A stretch of 64,000 nucleotides of DNA from Erythrobacter colymbi (GTDB taxonomy: Bacteria; Pseudomonadota; Alphaproteobacteria; Sphingomonadales; Sphingomonadaceae): contig NZ_MUYK01000009.1 of assembly GCF_002155685.1 (NCBI RefSeq), positions 31,116 through 95,115 on the forward strand, given 5' to 3'. Below the pieces are notes generated by a model, which saw nothing but the letters and a program-made list of their open reading frames with translations, was not told the origin of the DNA and made no database searches. Shown here in pieces: positions 9,419-21,408 of the stretch; position 1 is the stretch's first letter, and each line of letters begins with the position of its first letter. The position numbers were made by a program, and so were the translations under genes.

Positions 9419-10114
9419 TCAACGAGCCGGGCGGACGCCGGAAGTCTGGGCTTCCATCATCAGGCGGTCCTGCGCGGTCGGATCGTGAGCGAGGATCTCG
9501 CCCTTGAAGATCCACACCTTGATCCCGATGATCCCGTAGGCGGTGAGCGCCTCGGTCTCGGCGTAATCGATGTTCGCACGCAGGGTGTGAAGCGGCACGC
9601 GGCCTTCGCGGTACCATTCGACGCGGGCGATTTCCGCCCCGCCGAGACGGCCGCCGCACACGATCTTGATGCCTTCGGCACCAAGACGAAGCGCCGACTG
9701 CACCGCACGCTTCATCGCACGACGGAAGGCCACGCGGCGAACCAGCTGGTCGGCGATGCCCTGTGCGACGAGCTTGGCGTCGATTTCCGGCTTGCGGATT
9801 TCGACGATGTTCAGCTTGACGTCGCTCGCGGTCATGGTCGCAAGCTTCGAGCGCAGCTTTTCGATGTCCGCGCCCTTCTTGCCGATGATCACACCGGGAC
9901 GGGCCGCATAGATCGACACGCGGCACAGCTTGGCCGGACGCTCGATCACCACCTTCGAAACCGCCGCCTGGGGCAGGTTCTTCATGATGTACTTGCGGAT
10001 CTCGATGTCTTCCTTGAGCAGGCCCGCATAGTCACGCCCTTCGGCGTACCAGCGGCTGTCCCAGGTGCGGTTGATCTGCAGGCGCAGACCGATCGGATTG
10101 CTCTTCTGGCCCAT
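9419..10114 (-). CDS. rpsC: 30S ribosomal protein S3
   Basis: S3 forms part of the mRNA entry channel. The 231-residue product starts [20 protein letters not shown], has the KH domain with [16 protein letters not shown], and the C-terminal S3 domain [40 protein letters not shown]. It lies directly after rplV in the canonical S10 order. Confidence 0.98.
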   Translation of the reverse strand: MGQKSNPIGLRLQINRTWDSRWYAEGRDYAGLLKEDIEIRKYIMKNLPQAAVSKVVIERPAKLCRVSIYAARPGVIIGKKGADIEKLRSKLATMTASDVKLNIVEIRKPEIDAKLVAQGIADQLVRRVAFRRAMKRAVQSALRLGAEGIKIVCGGRLGGAEIARVEWYREGRVPLHTLRANIDYAETEALTAYGIIGIKVWIFKGEILAHDPTAQDRLMMEAQTSGVRPAR

Positions 10115-10115
10115 C

Positions 10116-10493
10116 TTACGCCTCTTCTGCTTCGCGGACCACGATCCGCAGCCGGCTGAACGGCTTGAGGATCCGGGTCGACTTGCCGCGACCGCGGGTG
10201 TGGAAACGCTTCATCGTCACCGACTTGCCGACCGAGGCTTCCGCCACGATGAGCGCATCGACGTCGAGGTTGTGGTTGTTCTCGGCGTTGGCGATCGCCG
10301 AGGCGAGCACCTTGCTCGCATCGCGTGCCATCGCCCGCTTCGAGAAGGCGAGGATGTTCATCGCCTCTTCGGCCTTCTTGCCACGGATCAGGGCCGCGAC
10401 GAGGTTGAGCTTCTGCGCCGAACCACGGATCGTGGTGCCGACGGCCAGCGCCTCGTTATCGCCCACGCGGCGGGGTGCTTTTGCCTTGCCCAT
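10116..10493 (-). CDS. rplV: 50S ribosomal protein L22
   Basis: L22 lines the exit tunnel. The 125-residue protein contains the [24 protein letters not shown] helix and the beta-hairpin with [27 protein letters not shown] short N-terminal [19 protein letters not shown] extension is seen. Its ATG overlaps the rpsS stop (TAATG). Confidence 0.98.
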   Translation of the reverse strand: MGKAKAPRRVGDNEALAVGTTIRGSAQKLNLVAALIRGKKAEEAMNILAFSKRAMARDASKVLASAIANAENNHNLDVDALIVAEASVGKSVTMKRFHTRGRGKSTRILKPFSRLRIVVREAEEA

Positions 10494-10768
10494 TAGCGCT
10501 TGCCCTTCTTGTCGGCAGCGTGGCCGGGGAAGGTGCGCGTGGGCGCAAATTCACCAAGCTTGTGGCCGACCATTTCTTCCGAAACCGAAACGGGAATGAA
10601 CTTGTGCCCGTTGTAGACGTTGAAGGTGAGCCCGACGAACTGCGGCAGGATCGTCGAACGCCGCGACCAGGTCTTGATCGGCTTGGCGTTCGTGGCCTCC
10701 TGCGCTTCCTCTGCCTTCTTCAGCAGGCTCAGCTCGACAAACGGACCTTTCCAGACGGAACGTGCCAT
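10493..10768 (-). CDS. rpsS: 30S ribosomal protein S19
   Basis: S19 is a 30S head protein contacting the A-site finger. The 91-residue product starts [21 protein letters not shown] and carries the signature around [29 protein letters not shown]. It lies six bases after rplB. Confidence 0.98.
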   Translation of the reverse strand: MARSVWKGPFVELSLLKKAEEAQEATNAKPIKTWSRRSTILPQFVGLTFNVYNGHKFIPVSVSEEMVGHKLGEFAPTRTFPGHAADKKGKR

Positions 10769-10774
10769 CGTCTC

Positions 10775-11611
10775 TTACCTCTTCTTCTTCGCGTGACGCG
10801 AACGGATGATCATCTTGTCCGTCTGCTTGTTGTGGCGCGTGCGGGCACCCTTGGTCGGCTTGCCCCACGGGGTAACCGGATGACGGCCACCCGAGGTGCG
10901 GCCTTCACCACCACCGTGCGGGTGGTCGACCGGGTTCTTCGCAACGCCGCGGGTCAGCGGACGCTTGCCCATCCAGCGCGAGCGGCCGGCCTTGGCAAAG
11001 TTCTGGTTGGCGTTGTCGGGGTTCGACACCGCACCCACCGTGCCCATGCAATCGGCGCGCAGGTAACGCTGCTCGCCCGAGTTGAGGCGGACGATGACGA
11101 AGGCGCGGTCACGACCGACGACCTGCACATAGGTGCCGGCCGAACGGGCGATCTGGCCGCCCTTGCCCGGCTTCATCTCGACGTTGTGGCAGATCGTGCC
11201 GACCGGCATCTGACCCAGCAGCATCGCGTTGCCCGGCTTGGTGTCGACCTTCTCGCCGGCCACGACCTGGTCACCGACAGCGAGACGCTGCGGCGCGAGG
11301 ATGTAGGCCTGCTCGCCGTCTTCGTACTTCACCAGCGCGATGAAGGCGGTGCGGTTCGGGTCATACTCGAGCCGCTCGACGGTCGCCGGCATGTCCCACT
11401 TGCGACGCTTGAAGTCGATGAAGCGGTACTTCTGCTTGTGACCACCGGCGATGCCACGCGAGGTGACATGACCCTTGTTGTTGCGGCCACCGGTCTTGCG
11501 CTTGCCTTCGGTAAGCGCCTTGACCGGCTTGCCCTTGTACAGGGCCGACTTGTCGACCAGGATCAGACCGCGGCGGGCGGGACTGGTCGGCTTGTAGTTC
11601 TTGAGTGCCAT
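10775..11611 (-). CDS. rplB: 50S ribosomal protein L2
   Basis: L2 supports the peptidyl-transferase centre. The 278-residue protein starts [19 protein letters not shown] and has the C-terminal [30 protein letters not shown] segment with the conserved His needed for peptidyl-transferase activity. Length and order (rplW-rplB-rpsS) are standard. Confidence 0.98.
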   Translation of the reverse strand: MALKNYKPTSPARRGLILVDKSALYKGKPVKALTEGKRKTGGRNNKGHVTSRGIAGGHKQKYRFIDFKRRKWDMPATVERLEYDPNRTAFIALVKYEDGEQAYILAPQRLAVGDQVVAGEKVDTKPGNAMLLGQMPVGTICHNVEMKPGKGGQIARSAGTYVQVVGRDRAFVIVRLNSGEQRYLRADCMGTVGAVSNPDNANQNFAKAGRSRWMGKRPLTRGVAKNPVDHPHGGGEGRTSGGRHPVTPWGKPTKGARTRHNKQTDKMIIRSRHAKKKR

Positions 11612-11634
11612 TGTTCGTGTCCTGTCCCTTGGCC

Positions 11635-11943
11635 TCAGATACCGCTGGTGATGTCGATCATTTCACCCTCGGCGAGGGTGACAATGGCCTTCTTCACGTC
11701 GCTGCGCTGATAGGCCTTGCCCTTCCAGCGCTTGGTCTTGCCCTTCTGGATCAGGGTGTTCACGGCGACGACCTTCTTGTCGTAGATCGCCTCGATCGCT
11801 TCCTTGATCTGCGGCTTGGTCGCGTTGCCGGCGACCTTGAAGACCACAGCGTTCTGCTCCGACGCGAGGGTCGACTTTTCAGTGATGTGCGGCGCGATGA
11901 TCACATCGTAGTGACGCGCGTCGACAGTCTGCTTCTTAGCCAT
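11635..11943 (-). CDS. rplW: 50S ribosomal protein L23
   Basis: L23 sits at the tunnel exit and docks trigger factor and SRP. The 102-residue product has the conserved [23 protein letters not shown] and an RNA-binding [16 protein letters not shown] loop. It overlaps the rplD stop by eight bases. Confidence 0.98.
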   Translation of the reverse strand: MAKKQTVDARHYDVIIAPHITEKSTLASEQNAVVFKVAGNATKPQIKEAIEAIYDKKVVAVNTLIQKGKTKRWKGKAYQRSDVKKAIVTLAEGEMIDITSGI

Positions 11944-12559
11944 TGAAGCGCGCCTCCAGCTTTTCGACAGCGGCCTTGGTCAGCACCAGCGTGTCGTGGT
12001 TGAGGATGTCGTAGACATTGGCACCGATCGCCGGGAGCACGTTGATGCCCGGAAGGTTGCCGGCGGCCTTCTTGAAGCCCGCGTCAACCTGCTCGCCATC
12101 GATCACCAGCACCTTGCCGGTCAGGCCGGCCTTGGTCAGGTGGCCCTTGAGCGCCTTGGTCTTGGCGTCCTTCAGTTCGAGGCTGTCGACGATGACTAGG
12201 CCGCTCTTGGCCTTGGTCGAAAGCGCCATCTTGAGGCCGAGCGCACGGACCTTCTTGTTGAGCGACTGCTCGAAGTCACGCTTGCGCGCACCGTGAGCCT
12301 TACCGCCGCCGATGAAGATCGGAGCCGCACGGTCGCCGTGACGGGCGGTACCACCACCCTTCTGGCGGCCGAACTTCTTGCCGGTGCGGGCCACGTCCGA
12401 ACGCTCGCGCGTCGGGCGGGCGGTGCCGCGGCGGTTCTCGAGCTGCCAGGTCACCACGCGGTGCAGGATGTCGGCGCGCGGCTCGATGCCGAACACGTCA
12501 TCCGACAGTTCGATATCGCCCGAGGCCTTCCCCTCGATGTTCTGAACCTTGATCTTCAT
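11936..12559 (-). CDS. rplD: 50S ribosomal protein L4
   Basis: L4 lines the exit tunnel and in E. coli represses its own S10 operon. The 207-residue protein starts [20 protein letters not shown] and includes the tunnel loop [44 protein letters not shown]. It lies three bases after rplC. L4-type feedback is possible here but no E. coli-like leader was identified. Confidence 0.98.
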   Translation of the reverse strand: MKIKVQNIEGKASGDIELSDDVFGIEPRADILHRVVTWQLENRRGTARPTRERSDVARTGKKFGRQKGGGTARHGDRAAPIFIGGGKAHGARKRDFEQSLNKKVRALGLKMALSTKAKSGLVIVDSLELKDAKTKALKGHLTKAGLTGKVLVIDGEQVDAGFKKAAGNLPGINVLPAIGANVYDILNHDTLVLTKAAVEKLEARFNG

Positions 12560-12562
12560 GGC

Positions 12563-13357
12563 TCAGCCTTCCTTGTTTTCTTCGGTGGCCGGCGCGTCGG
12601 TTTCGACGGCTTCGGTCACGATGGCTTCTTCGGCCGCGGCTTCGACCACCGAGGGGGTCTCGTCAGCCACAGGGGCCTTCTTCTCGAGGATCGCGCCCGG
12701 GAACGGCAGGCCTTCGGGGGCCGGCAGCTTCACCGCGTCGCGAACGAGCAGCCAACCGTTCTTCGCGCCCGGGACCGAACCCTTGACGAAGAGAAGGCCG
12801 CGCTCGGCGTCGGTGCGGACGATTTCGAGGTTCTGCTGGGTGCGCTGACGGTCGCCCATGTGGCCGGCCATCTTCTTGCCCTTGAACACGCGGCCCGGAT
12901 CCTGACGGTTACCGGTCGAACCATGAGCACGGTGCGAGATCGAGACGCCGTGGGTGGCGCGCATACCGCCGAAGCCCCAGCGCTTCATTGCGCCCGCAAA
13001 GCCCTTGCCCTGCGTGTGGCCGGTGATGTCGACCATCTGGCCGGCAATGAAATGCTCGGCACTGATGGTGGCACCGACGGGAACGAGCGCATCGGCGCTG
13101 TCCACGCGGAACTCGGCAACCTGCTTCTTCAGGCCGACGTCGGCCTTGGCGAATTGTTCACGCTGCGGCTTGGCAACGTTCTTGTGCTTGGCTTCGCCCG
13201 CGCCGAGCTGGACCGCGAAGTAGCCATCACGATCGGCAGTACGGTGCGAGACCACCTGGCAATCTTCCAGCGCGAGAACGGTCACAGGCACGTGCCGTCC
13301 GTCCTCCTGGAAGAGGCGGGTCATCCCGACTTTCTTTGCGATAACGCCGGTGCGCAT
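12563..13357 (-). CDS. rplC: 50S ribosomal protein L3 with acidic C-terminal tail
   Basis: L3 initiates 50S assembly and reaches the peptidyl-transferase centre. The core starts [20 protein letters not shown] and contains the tip loop [49 protein letters not shown]. The 264-residue length includes about 45 extra C-terminal residues rich in Glu/Ala/Thr. The ATG at 13355-13357 gives the standard N-terminus. An upstream in-frame extension was rejected. Confidence 0.98.
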   Translation of the reverse strand: MRTGVIAKKVGMTRLFQEDGRHVPVTVLALEDCQVVSHRTADRDGYFAVQLGAGEAKHKNVAKPQREQFAKADVGLKKQVAEFRVDSADALVPVGATISAEHFIAGQMVDITGHTQGKGFAGAMKRWGFGGMRATHGVSISHRAHGSTGNRQDPGRVFKGKKMAGHMGDRQRTQQNLEIVRTDAERGLLFVKGSVPGAKNGWLLVRDAVKLPAPEGLPFPGAILEKKAPVADETPSVVEAAAEEAIVTEAVETDAPATEENKEG

Positions 13358-13634
13358 CGTCAGTTCACTCCTCAACAGAGGCACCCTGCAGACCATCCGC
13401 AAGGTGCGTGTGAGACCGCAGACGCGAAATGCACCTGCGGCCCCGTTCAGCCCGAATTTTCATGCATCGCCCCGTCCGGGCTGAGTGCTCCTGCCGGCCG
13501 GGTGGCCTCGGGAGCGAGACGGGGGACGCAGCCCGGAGAGTATCTCCGGCGGTATCCACCCTATCGTCAGGCGGAGCGCTTATGGCTCCAACGATAGAGG
13601 CCCCCCGCGCAGGCAGGGGGCATTTCGGCTAGCC
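13358..13634 (-). promoter_or_regulatory. Structured 277-nt spacer between rpsJ and rplC
   Basis: No gene fits here. In the operon direction the RNA can form several hairpins, including a G/C-rich one at about 13600-13622 and a pairing of CTATCGT with ACGATAG. The position inside the operon, between S10 and L3, suggests a leader-like or processing element. E. coli has its L4-binding leader upstream of rpsJ instead. The function is inferred. Confidence 0.4.
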
Positions 13635-13946
<312 letters not shown>

Positions 13947-14100
13947 GTCCTACTACCGATGCGAAAGAGCCAAGGAGCTGCCGGTGACCCGGCATTTCCC
14001 AAAAACAAAGACCGCCCCGCTGACTTCCGGTTTCCCGAGAGCGGGCGGCCTTCCTCAAAACTCGTGCCGTCGGGAGACGAATCTCCGTCGGGGATGCGCG

Positions 14101-14129
14101 CCTATACGGGCCGAGTTGGATTCTGGCAA
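14101..14129 (-). promoter_or_regulatory. Sigma-70-like promoter for the rpsJ operon
   Basis: On the minus strand the -35 box TTGCCA (14124-14129) and the -10 box TATAGG (14101-14106) are separated by exactly 17 bases. It lies between the tuf terminator and rpsJ, in the right orientation. This is the best promoter match seen in the ribosomal cluster. Confidence 0.65.
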
Positions 14130-14205
14130 GGGCTCTCGGACCGAAAATTACATGACCGTGAAACGACTGCAATTTCGGGCCGGACTGGCGCCCTTCCCTC
14201 ACACT

Positions 14206-14238
14206 AAAAGGCCCGGCAGCTCGTCAGAGCGCCGGGCC
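14206..14238 (-). terminator. Rho-independent terminator after tuf
   Basis: On the minus strand GGCCCGGC pairs with GCCGGGCC over a 13-base loop and is followed by TTTT. It starts about 38 bases downstream of the tuf stop and would close the str operon ahead of the rpsJ promoter. Its strength relative to read-through is unknown. Confidence 0.8.
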
Positions 14239-14276
14239 TCTCAGCGTTCAGTTACGCCCCTTAGCGGAGCAACACC

Positions 14277-15467
14277 TTACTTGGTGATCTTGGCGACGAC
14301 GCCCGAACCCACGGTGCGGCCACCTTCGCGGATCGCGAAGCGCAGACCTTCGTCCATGGCGATCGGCGCGATCAGCTTCACACCGATGGTCACGTTGTCG
14401 CCCGGCATCACCATTTCGGTGCCTTCGGGAAGGATCACTTCGCCGGTCACGTCGGTGGTGCGGAAGTAGAACTGCGGGCGGTAGTTGGCGAAGAACGGCG
14501 TGTGACGGCCACCTTCGTCCTTCGACAGCACGTAGACCTCGGCCGAGAACTCGGTGTGCGGGGTCACGGTGCCCGGCTTGGCGAGAACCTGGCCGCGCTC
14601 GACTTCTTCACGGGCCACGCCGCGGATCAGGGCGCCGACGTTGTCGCCAGCTTCACCGCGATCGAGCAGCTTGCGGAACATTTCCACGCCGGTGACGGTG
14701 GTCTTGCGGGTGTCCTTGATGCCGACGATTTCGACTTCGTCGCCGACGTTCACGATGCCGGTTTCGATACGGCCGGTCACCACGGTGCCGCGGCCCGAGA
14801 TCGAGAACACGTCTTCGATCGGCATCAGGAAGCTCTTGTCGACCGGACGGTCGGGCTGCGGGATGTAGCTGTCGACGGCTTCGATCAGGGCAATGACCGA
14901 GTCCTTGCCGATGTTGTCATCGCGGCCTTCGAGAGCGGCCAGAGCCGAACCCTTGACGATCGGAATGTTGTCGCCGTCGAAGTCGTACGACGACAGCAGT
15001 TCGCGGACTTCCAGTTCGACGAGCTCGAGGATTTCCTCGTCGTCAACCTGGTCGACCTTGTTCATGTACACGACCAGCGCCGGCACGCCGACCTGACGGG
15101 CGAGCAGGATGTGCTCGCGGGTCTGGGGCATCGGGCCGTCAGCGGCGTTCACGACGAGGATCGCGCCGTCCATCTGGGCGGCACCGGTGATCATGTTCTT
15201 CACGTAGTCGGCGTGACCCGGGCAGTCGACGTGCGCGTAGTGACGGGCAGCCGATTCATACTCGACGTGCGCGGTCGAGATGGTGATGCCGCGCTCGCGC
15301 TCTTCCGGGGCCTTGTCGATGTTGGCGAAGTCCACGGCGCTGCCGCCGTAGGTTTCAGCCATCACCTTGGTGATCGCCGCGGTCAGGGTGGTCTTGCCAT
15401 GGTCGACGTGACCGATGGTGCCGATGTTGCAGTGCGGCTTATTCCGCTGGAACTTTTCCTTGGCCAT
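14277..15467 (-). CDS. tuf: Elongation factor Tu
   Basis: EF-Tu delivers aminoacyl-tRNA to the ribosome with GTP hydrolysis. The 396-residue protein has [10 protein letters not shown] (G1), DCPGHADY (G3), NKVD (G4) and GSALAALEG (G5), followed by domains 2 and 3. It follows fusA after 94 bp. Only one tuf copy is seen in this window. Confidence 0.99.
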   Translation of the reverse strand: MAKEKFQRNKPHCNIGTIGHVDHGKTTLTAAITKVMAETYGGSAVDFANIDKAPEERERGITISTAHVEYESAARHYAHVDCPGHADYVKNMITGAAQMDGAILVVNAADGPMPQTREHILLARQVGVPALVVYMNKVDQVDDEEILELVELEVRELLSSYDFDGDNIPIVKGSALAALEGRDDNIGKDSVIALIEAVDSYIPQPDRPVDKSFLMPIEDVFSISGRGTVVTGRIETGIVNVGDEVEIVGIKDTRKTTVTGVEMFRKLLDRGEAGDNVGALIRGVAREEVERGQVLAKPGTVTPHTEFSAEVYVLSKDEGGRHTPFFANYRPQFYFRTTDVTGEVILPEGTEMVMPGDNVTIGVKLIAPIAMDEGLRFAIREGGRTVGSGVVAKITK

Positions 15468-15561
15468 TTCTCTGGTGTACCTTCTTGGATGAAAATCTGT
15501 GTTCGCGGGAAACTGGCGGCACCCGCAGAATCAGGCGCCGCCCCTAGACTGCCGAGGCAGC

Positions 15562-17694
<2,133 letters not shown>

Positions 17695-17753
17695 ATCAGG
17701 TTCCTTAGGTGAGAGAGGGCCGCCGGGTCGCGGTCAGGGCCCCATATAGGGAA

Positions 17754-17797
17754 GATTGTGACAGCCGGAAGACCCCGTCCTCCGGCTGCCCACAATC
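17754..17797 (-). terminator. Long stem-loop between rpsG and fusA
   Basis: GATTGTG plus CAGCCGGA (17754-17769) pair with TCCGGCTG plus CACAATC (17781-17797), broken only by a small internal bulge. No T-run follows in the operon direction. It may be an attenuator, an RNase III processing site or a ribosomal-protein binding site. The role is inferred. Confidence 0.45.
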
Positions 17798-17805
17798 CGA
17801 GCGGT

Positions 17806-18276
17806 TTACCAGCGGTAATGCGAGAAGGCGCGGTTCGCGTCCGCCATGCGGTGCGTGTCCTCGCGCTTCTTCACGGCGTTGCCGCGGTTGTTCGCCGCAT
17901 CGAGCAGCTCGCCCGACAGCCGTGCGGCCATCGTGGTTTCCGGGCGACCGCGCGCGGCGGTGATCAGCCAGCGGATCGCGAGCGCTTGGGCACGCTCGGG
18001 GCGAACCTCGACCGGCACCTGATACGTGGCACCACCGACGCGGCGGCTGCGCACTTCGACCTGCGGCTTCACGTTGTTCAGCGCATCGTGGAACAGCTGG
18101 ATCGGATCGGCCTTGGCCTTGGCCTCGACCGTGGCGAGCGCGCCATAGACGATCTTTTCGGCAACGGCCTTCTTACCGTCGAGCATGAGGTTGTTCATGA
18201 ACTTCGACAGCACCTGATCCCCGAACTGCGGATCAGGCAGGATTTCCCGCTTCTCGGGACGACGACGACGTGACAT
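17806..18276 (-). CDS. rpsG: 30S ribosomal protein S7
   Basis: S7 organises the 30S head and is the str-operon repressor in E. coli. The 156-residue protein starts [20 protein letters not shown] and carries [18 protein letters not shown] and the C-terminal [13 protein letters not shown]. The ATG at 18274-18276 was chosen because an upstream extension encodes part of a repeat element. Confidence 0.98.
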   Translation of the reverse strand: MSRRRRPEKREILPDPQFGDQVLSKFMNNLMLDGKKAVAEKIVYGALATVEAKAKADPIQLFHDALNNVKPQVEVRSRRVGGATYQVPVEVRPERAQALAIRWLITAARGRPETTMAARLSGELLDAANNRGNAVKKREDTHRMADANRAFSHYRW

Positions 18277-18317
18277 GTTTTCAACTCCTTCGGAGTGCGG
18301 CCCCTGCCCTCCCCTTC

Positions 18318-18442
18318 CGTCATGCTGAACTTGTTTCAGCATCCATCGGGAGGCGGGCTCAGCCCTTTGATTTCCTAAACCTGCGCTGGAGGAGCCATGG
18401 ATCCTGAACTACGCTCGCTTGTGGCGAGCTATTCAGGATGAC
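18318..18442. repeat. Inverted pair of REP-like palindromes inside the str operon
   Basis: One unit (18318-18346, CGTCATGCTGAAC...) and its inverted, diverged partner (18395-18442, ...TTCAGGATGAC) lie in the 182-bp gap between rpsL and rpsG. Each unit is itself palindromic (GCTGAAC-TTGTT-TCAGC). The pair arrangement resembles REPIN-type elements. Confidence 0.7.
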
Positions 18443-18458
18443 CTGTCCCCCGGACAGA

Positions 18459-18830
18459 TCACTTCGGACGCTTGGCGCCGTACTTCGAGCGGCTCTGCTT
18501 GCGGTCCTTCACGCCCTGCGTGTCGAGGACGCCGCGCAGCACGTGGTAGCGCACGCCGGGAAGGTCGCGCACACGGCCGCCGCGGATGAGCACAACGGAG
18601 TGCTCCTGCAGGTTGTGGCCTTCGCCCGGGATGTAGCTGATGACTTCGCGCTGGTTGGTCAGGCGGACCTTGGCCACCTTGCGCAGCGCCGAGTTCGGCT
18701 TCTTCGGGGTCGTCGTGTAGACGCGGGTGCAGACACCGCGCTTCTGCGGGTTCTGCTCCATCGCAGGGACCTTGCTCTTGGCCTTCTGCGGAACGCGGCC
18801 CTTGCGGACCAGCTGGTTGATCGTCGGCAT
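18459..18830 (-). CDS. rpsL: 30S ribosomal protein S12
   Basis: S12 controls decoding accuracy and is the classical streptomycin target. The 123-residue product starts [20 protein letters not shown] and contains the [16 protein letters not shown] and [29 protein letters not shown] loops. Lys in TPKKPNSA and in the GRVRDLPG region is wild-type. It is the first gene of the str operon. Confidence 0.98.
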   Translation of the reverse strand: MPTINQLVRKGRVPQKAKSKVPAMEQNPQKRGVCTRVYTTTPKKPNSALRKVAKVRLTNQREVISYIPGEGHNLQEHSVVLIRGGRVRDLPGVRYHVLRGVLDTQGVKDRKQSRSKYGAKRPK

Positions 18831-19204
18831 TAAGTTCTCACTTCACCAGGTTGATGGTGAGCACGGGTGCCGGACGATGGAGAGAGAGAGGATTGCCTTG
18901 CGCGAGGCTGTCATCCCGGGCTTGACCCGGGACCCAGCGAACAAGAACGCCCGCGACGCGGCCATCCTCGCATGTCACACAAGCCGAAACGCTCCACCCA
19001 CACAGTCAGGCCCTTCGGCCACCGGGTTACTTTGACGGCTACCTCCCCGAGGGAGACACACCGCCAATGTTCAGCTCGCTCCGAGGGGATACCCCGGAAA
19101 GATGCGCGCCCTTAGGCGGGTTTGAGTTGGGGGTCAAGGCGGGAGTTGGATGCATCCTACACCCCTGCCCGTCACCCCGGACTTGATTCCCGGGGTTTTG
19201 CTTT
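18831..19204. promoter_or_regulatory. Spacer upstream of rpsL with repeats and a possible promoter
   Basis: This 374-bp gap has no convincing gene. It contains two copies of the CCCGGG-type palindromic repeat (18910-18937 and 19171-19200). On the minus strand TTGACC (19132-19137) and TAAGGG (19109-19114) are spaced by 17 bases and could be the str promoter. The -10 box is a poor match, so the call is weak. Confidence 0.35.
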
Positions 19205-20299
19205 CTACTTGCCACTCTTGCGCCGATTATCCGGCTTGCAAAGCATTTGGCAGTTCGTGGCAATCGTCTTTCCACCCGCGTGCCATGGGTCGATATGGTC
19301 TGCCTCCATGTCCTCGATGGCAAACGGTTTGTTGCAGACTGTACAAAGGCCGCCTTGCCGCTCCCACGCTTCCCGCTTCATATTGTCTGTGAAAGCACGG
19401 ATCGACAAAGCTCGTTCGTTGCCACTCAGTACATAGTCGAAAATGCCCGATTTCTTGGTGACATCCTCATCCCGCATAAGCCGCGAGACTTCGGCCTCCA
19501 GCTTAGCGGTGTCCTGCGGAACGTCCTTGAATCGGTTGTAGAGCGGCCCCCACGCCACGCCCTTCATTTCTTTGCGATAGTTTGGAAATGTCAGATTGAC
19601 CCACTCGATGACCGCGCGAAAATAAGCCCATAGTTCGTTGGCGTTTTGATCGAATTGATGCGCCGCCATGTAGGCTTCGATCTTCCCGTCGCTGATCCAG
19701 TCGAGCGCGGTTTCAAGATAGTCCTGCCGGATCGGCGAGCCGTTCAGCAACTTGTTGCCTATGGCAGCAGCGGGAGCGCCGGACTTGGAGAACCAGGTCT
19801 TGGCGGCGGCGAGCCACGGGCCGGTGTAGATCGCGTTGCGCAGTTCCTGATCGTATAGCTTTTCGCCTGCGATGTTGATAACGCGAAACCAGTCCAGCTT
19901 CTGTTGGTCAGTGCCCTCGCAGACATAAATCGAGAGCTCGTAGTCCAAGATCTGCTGCTGCCGCTCTTTGGGCAGATTGGCAAAGCCGAACGGATTGCCG
20001 TCGATCATGACGGAATAATCGCCCTGCACATATTGGCAGATGCTAATGGTGCGCTGTTGCCCGTCCATCAGCTCGAAGCCACCATTATCCGTCACAGCCC
20101 AATACATCGTGTTGAGAGGGAAGCCCTTGCGCACCGTGTCGATCACGGCTTCGCGTTGCTTGCCGCTGTAGACAAATTCCCGCTGATACGCGGGACGGAT
20201 GTTGAGCTTGCCGCCGTAACCGATGACGCCCGCTTCGCCCTTGTCGCTGAATCCGTCGACGAGGTCAGCAACGCGAATATTCTGCAACGTAATTTTCAA
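19205..20299 (-). CDS. DUF262 (GmrSD-N/ParB-like) plus HNH nuclease protein, candidate restriction partner
   Basis: The 364-residue protein has an N-terminal DUF262 domain with RPAYQREFVY (residues 35-44) and the DGQQR motif (79-83) linked to nucleotide hydrolysis in DndB/GmrS-type proteins. A C-terminal HNH domain from about residue 310 has CTVC, then EADHIDPW and TNCQMLC. The TTG start (20297-20299) overlaps the methyltransferase stop and has AAGGGG six bases upstream, so the pair is translationally coupled. DUF262-HNH proteins include modification-dependent endonucleases. Pairing with an EcoRI-type methyltransferase suggests restriction or self-protection, but the target and nucleotide used are unknown. 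Confidence 0.82.
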   Translation of the reverse strand: MKITLQNIRVADLVDGFSDKGEAGVIGYGGKLNIRPAYQREFVYSGKQREAVIDTVRKGFPLNTMYWAVTDNGGFELMDGQQRTISICQYVQGDYSVMIDGNPFGFANLPKERQQQILDYELSIYVCEGTDQQKLDWFRVINIAGEKLYDQELRNAIYTGPWLAAAKTWFSKSGAPAAAIGNKLLNGSPIRQDYLETALDWISDGKIEAYMAAHQFDQNANELWAYFRAVIEWVNLTFPNYRKEMKGVAWGPLYNRFKDVPQDTAKLEAEVSRLMRDEDVTKKSGIFDYVLSGNERALSIRAFTDNMKREAWERQGGLCTVCNKPFAIEDMEADHIDPWHAGGKTIATNCQMLCKPDNRRKSGK

Positions 20300-21408
20300 T
20301 CCACGCCCCTTCGTCTCACAATGATCCTAGAATAGGGACACCGCGATCTGCCGTTTGTTGTAATCGAGATATCAGTACGCCCTCGAAAATTCTTCGTGAC
20401 ACCAAGCTCTTTGCCCATATTTCCAAAAGGAATTCCGATAACTTCAAATTGTTCTGGATTATAACGGTCAAAGAATGTGTCTGGTACGCCCATAAGTCCG
20501 TCGTAGTCGGCAGGTATATCAGCCACCTTACTGACTTCAATAGCATTGAAGTTGTCGTAGGTGGGAAAATCATCAGGGCTGTAATGACGAAAAAGAGGTA
20601 TTTCTTCATGACGTCCCTCATGATCCATATTGGTAAACCAGCAAACGTTCCGGAACTTCACCAGGCCCGTGTTTGGATCATAAACGCCATCAGCAAAATC
20701 ACGCTCAGCACCTTTTGGTATTGCAAAGAAAGCATTTCCCGATGCAAACCCGCGCCCGAGCCACAGTTGATTGTTGCGTATCAGCCTAAAGATTTCCTGA
20801 TAGTGCAATGCATTTCTCGCACCAATGATCAAAAATTGTTTTTTGTATTCAATTAATTGTGAAACATAGTCCCGAAACAGCGAGAAGGGCGGGTTCGTCA
20901 CAACCACATCGGCCTGTTTCAAGAACTCAATACATTCGACGCTACGGAAATCGCCCGCCCCATACTCACTATCGCCTTTCAGCGTATGACTCACGTTACC
21001 GTCGCTTTGCAGCAGCAATTTCACGTCGGTCAGGTCAATCGCACCGTCACCATTCACATCCGGCACCTTGGTGATCTCGACAGCGTAAGGCTGCCTGCAA
21101 TCAGGCTTAAGCCCCTCTATCTCGAACAGCGGCAGGCGACCGCCAGCGATGCTCGACCCGTCATAACAGGTTGCAATCAGCTTCTTGAGGCCGAGCGCAT
21201 TGAAGTTCAGCGCGAAATAACGGAAAAAATTGCTCTCGTAGGGATCATCGCAATTGCACAGCACTACCTTGCCGCGAAACTGGTCACGATAATGGCGCAG
21301 TTCATTCTCGATATCGGAGAGCTGGGTGTAGAACTCGTCCTGCTTGGCGCTCTTGGCCTTTGACAGCGCGCGATTGCCGGAAGCGGAAGCAGGGCTAGTG
21401 CTTGCCAT
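20296..21408 (-). CDS. EcoRI-type adenine-specific DNA methyltransferase with EF-hand-like insert
   Basis: This is an N6-adenine methyltransferase of the M.EcoRI family. KQDEFYTQLSDIENEL (22-37), CNCDDPYESNFFRYF (51-65) and the catalytic TNPPFSLF (171-178) match that enzyme closely, as do GLMGVP and the NPEQFEVIG C-terminus. Residues 117-133 (DVNGDGAIDLTDVKLLL) form an EF-hand/dockerin-like calcium loop that, as I recall the sequence, is absent from M.EcoRI. The ATG at 21406-21408 has GGAG nine bases upstream. An in-frame TTG five codons earlier is less likely. The 3' half is clearly more AT-rich than its surroundings, which suggests transfer. No EcoRI-like endonuclease lies beside it; the DUF262-HNH gene does. 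Confidence 0.9.
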   Translation of the reverse strand: MASTSPASASGNRALSKAKSAKQDEFYTQLSDIENELRHYRDQFRGKVVLCNCDDPYESNFFRYFALNFNALGLKKLIATCYDGSSIAGGRLPLFEIEGLKPDCRQPYAVEITKVPDVNGDGAIDLTDVKLLLQSDGNVSHTLKGDSEYGAGDFRSVECIEFLKQADVVVTNPPFSLFRDYVSQLIEYKKQFLIIGARNALHYQEIFRLIRNNQLWLGRGFASGNAFFAIPKGAERDFADGVYDPNTGLVKFRNVCWFTNMDHEGRHEEIPLFRHYSPDDFPTYDNFNAIEVSKVADIPADYDGLMGVPDTFFDRYNPEQFEVIGIPFGNMGKELGVTKNFRGRTDISITTNGRSRCPYSRIIVRRRGVD

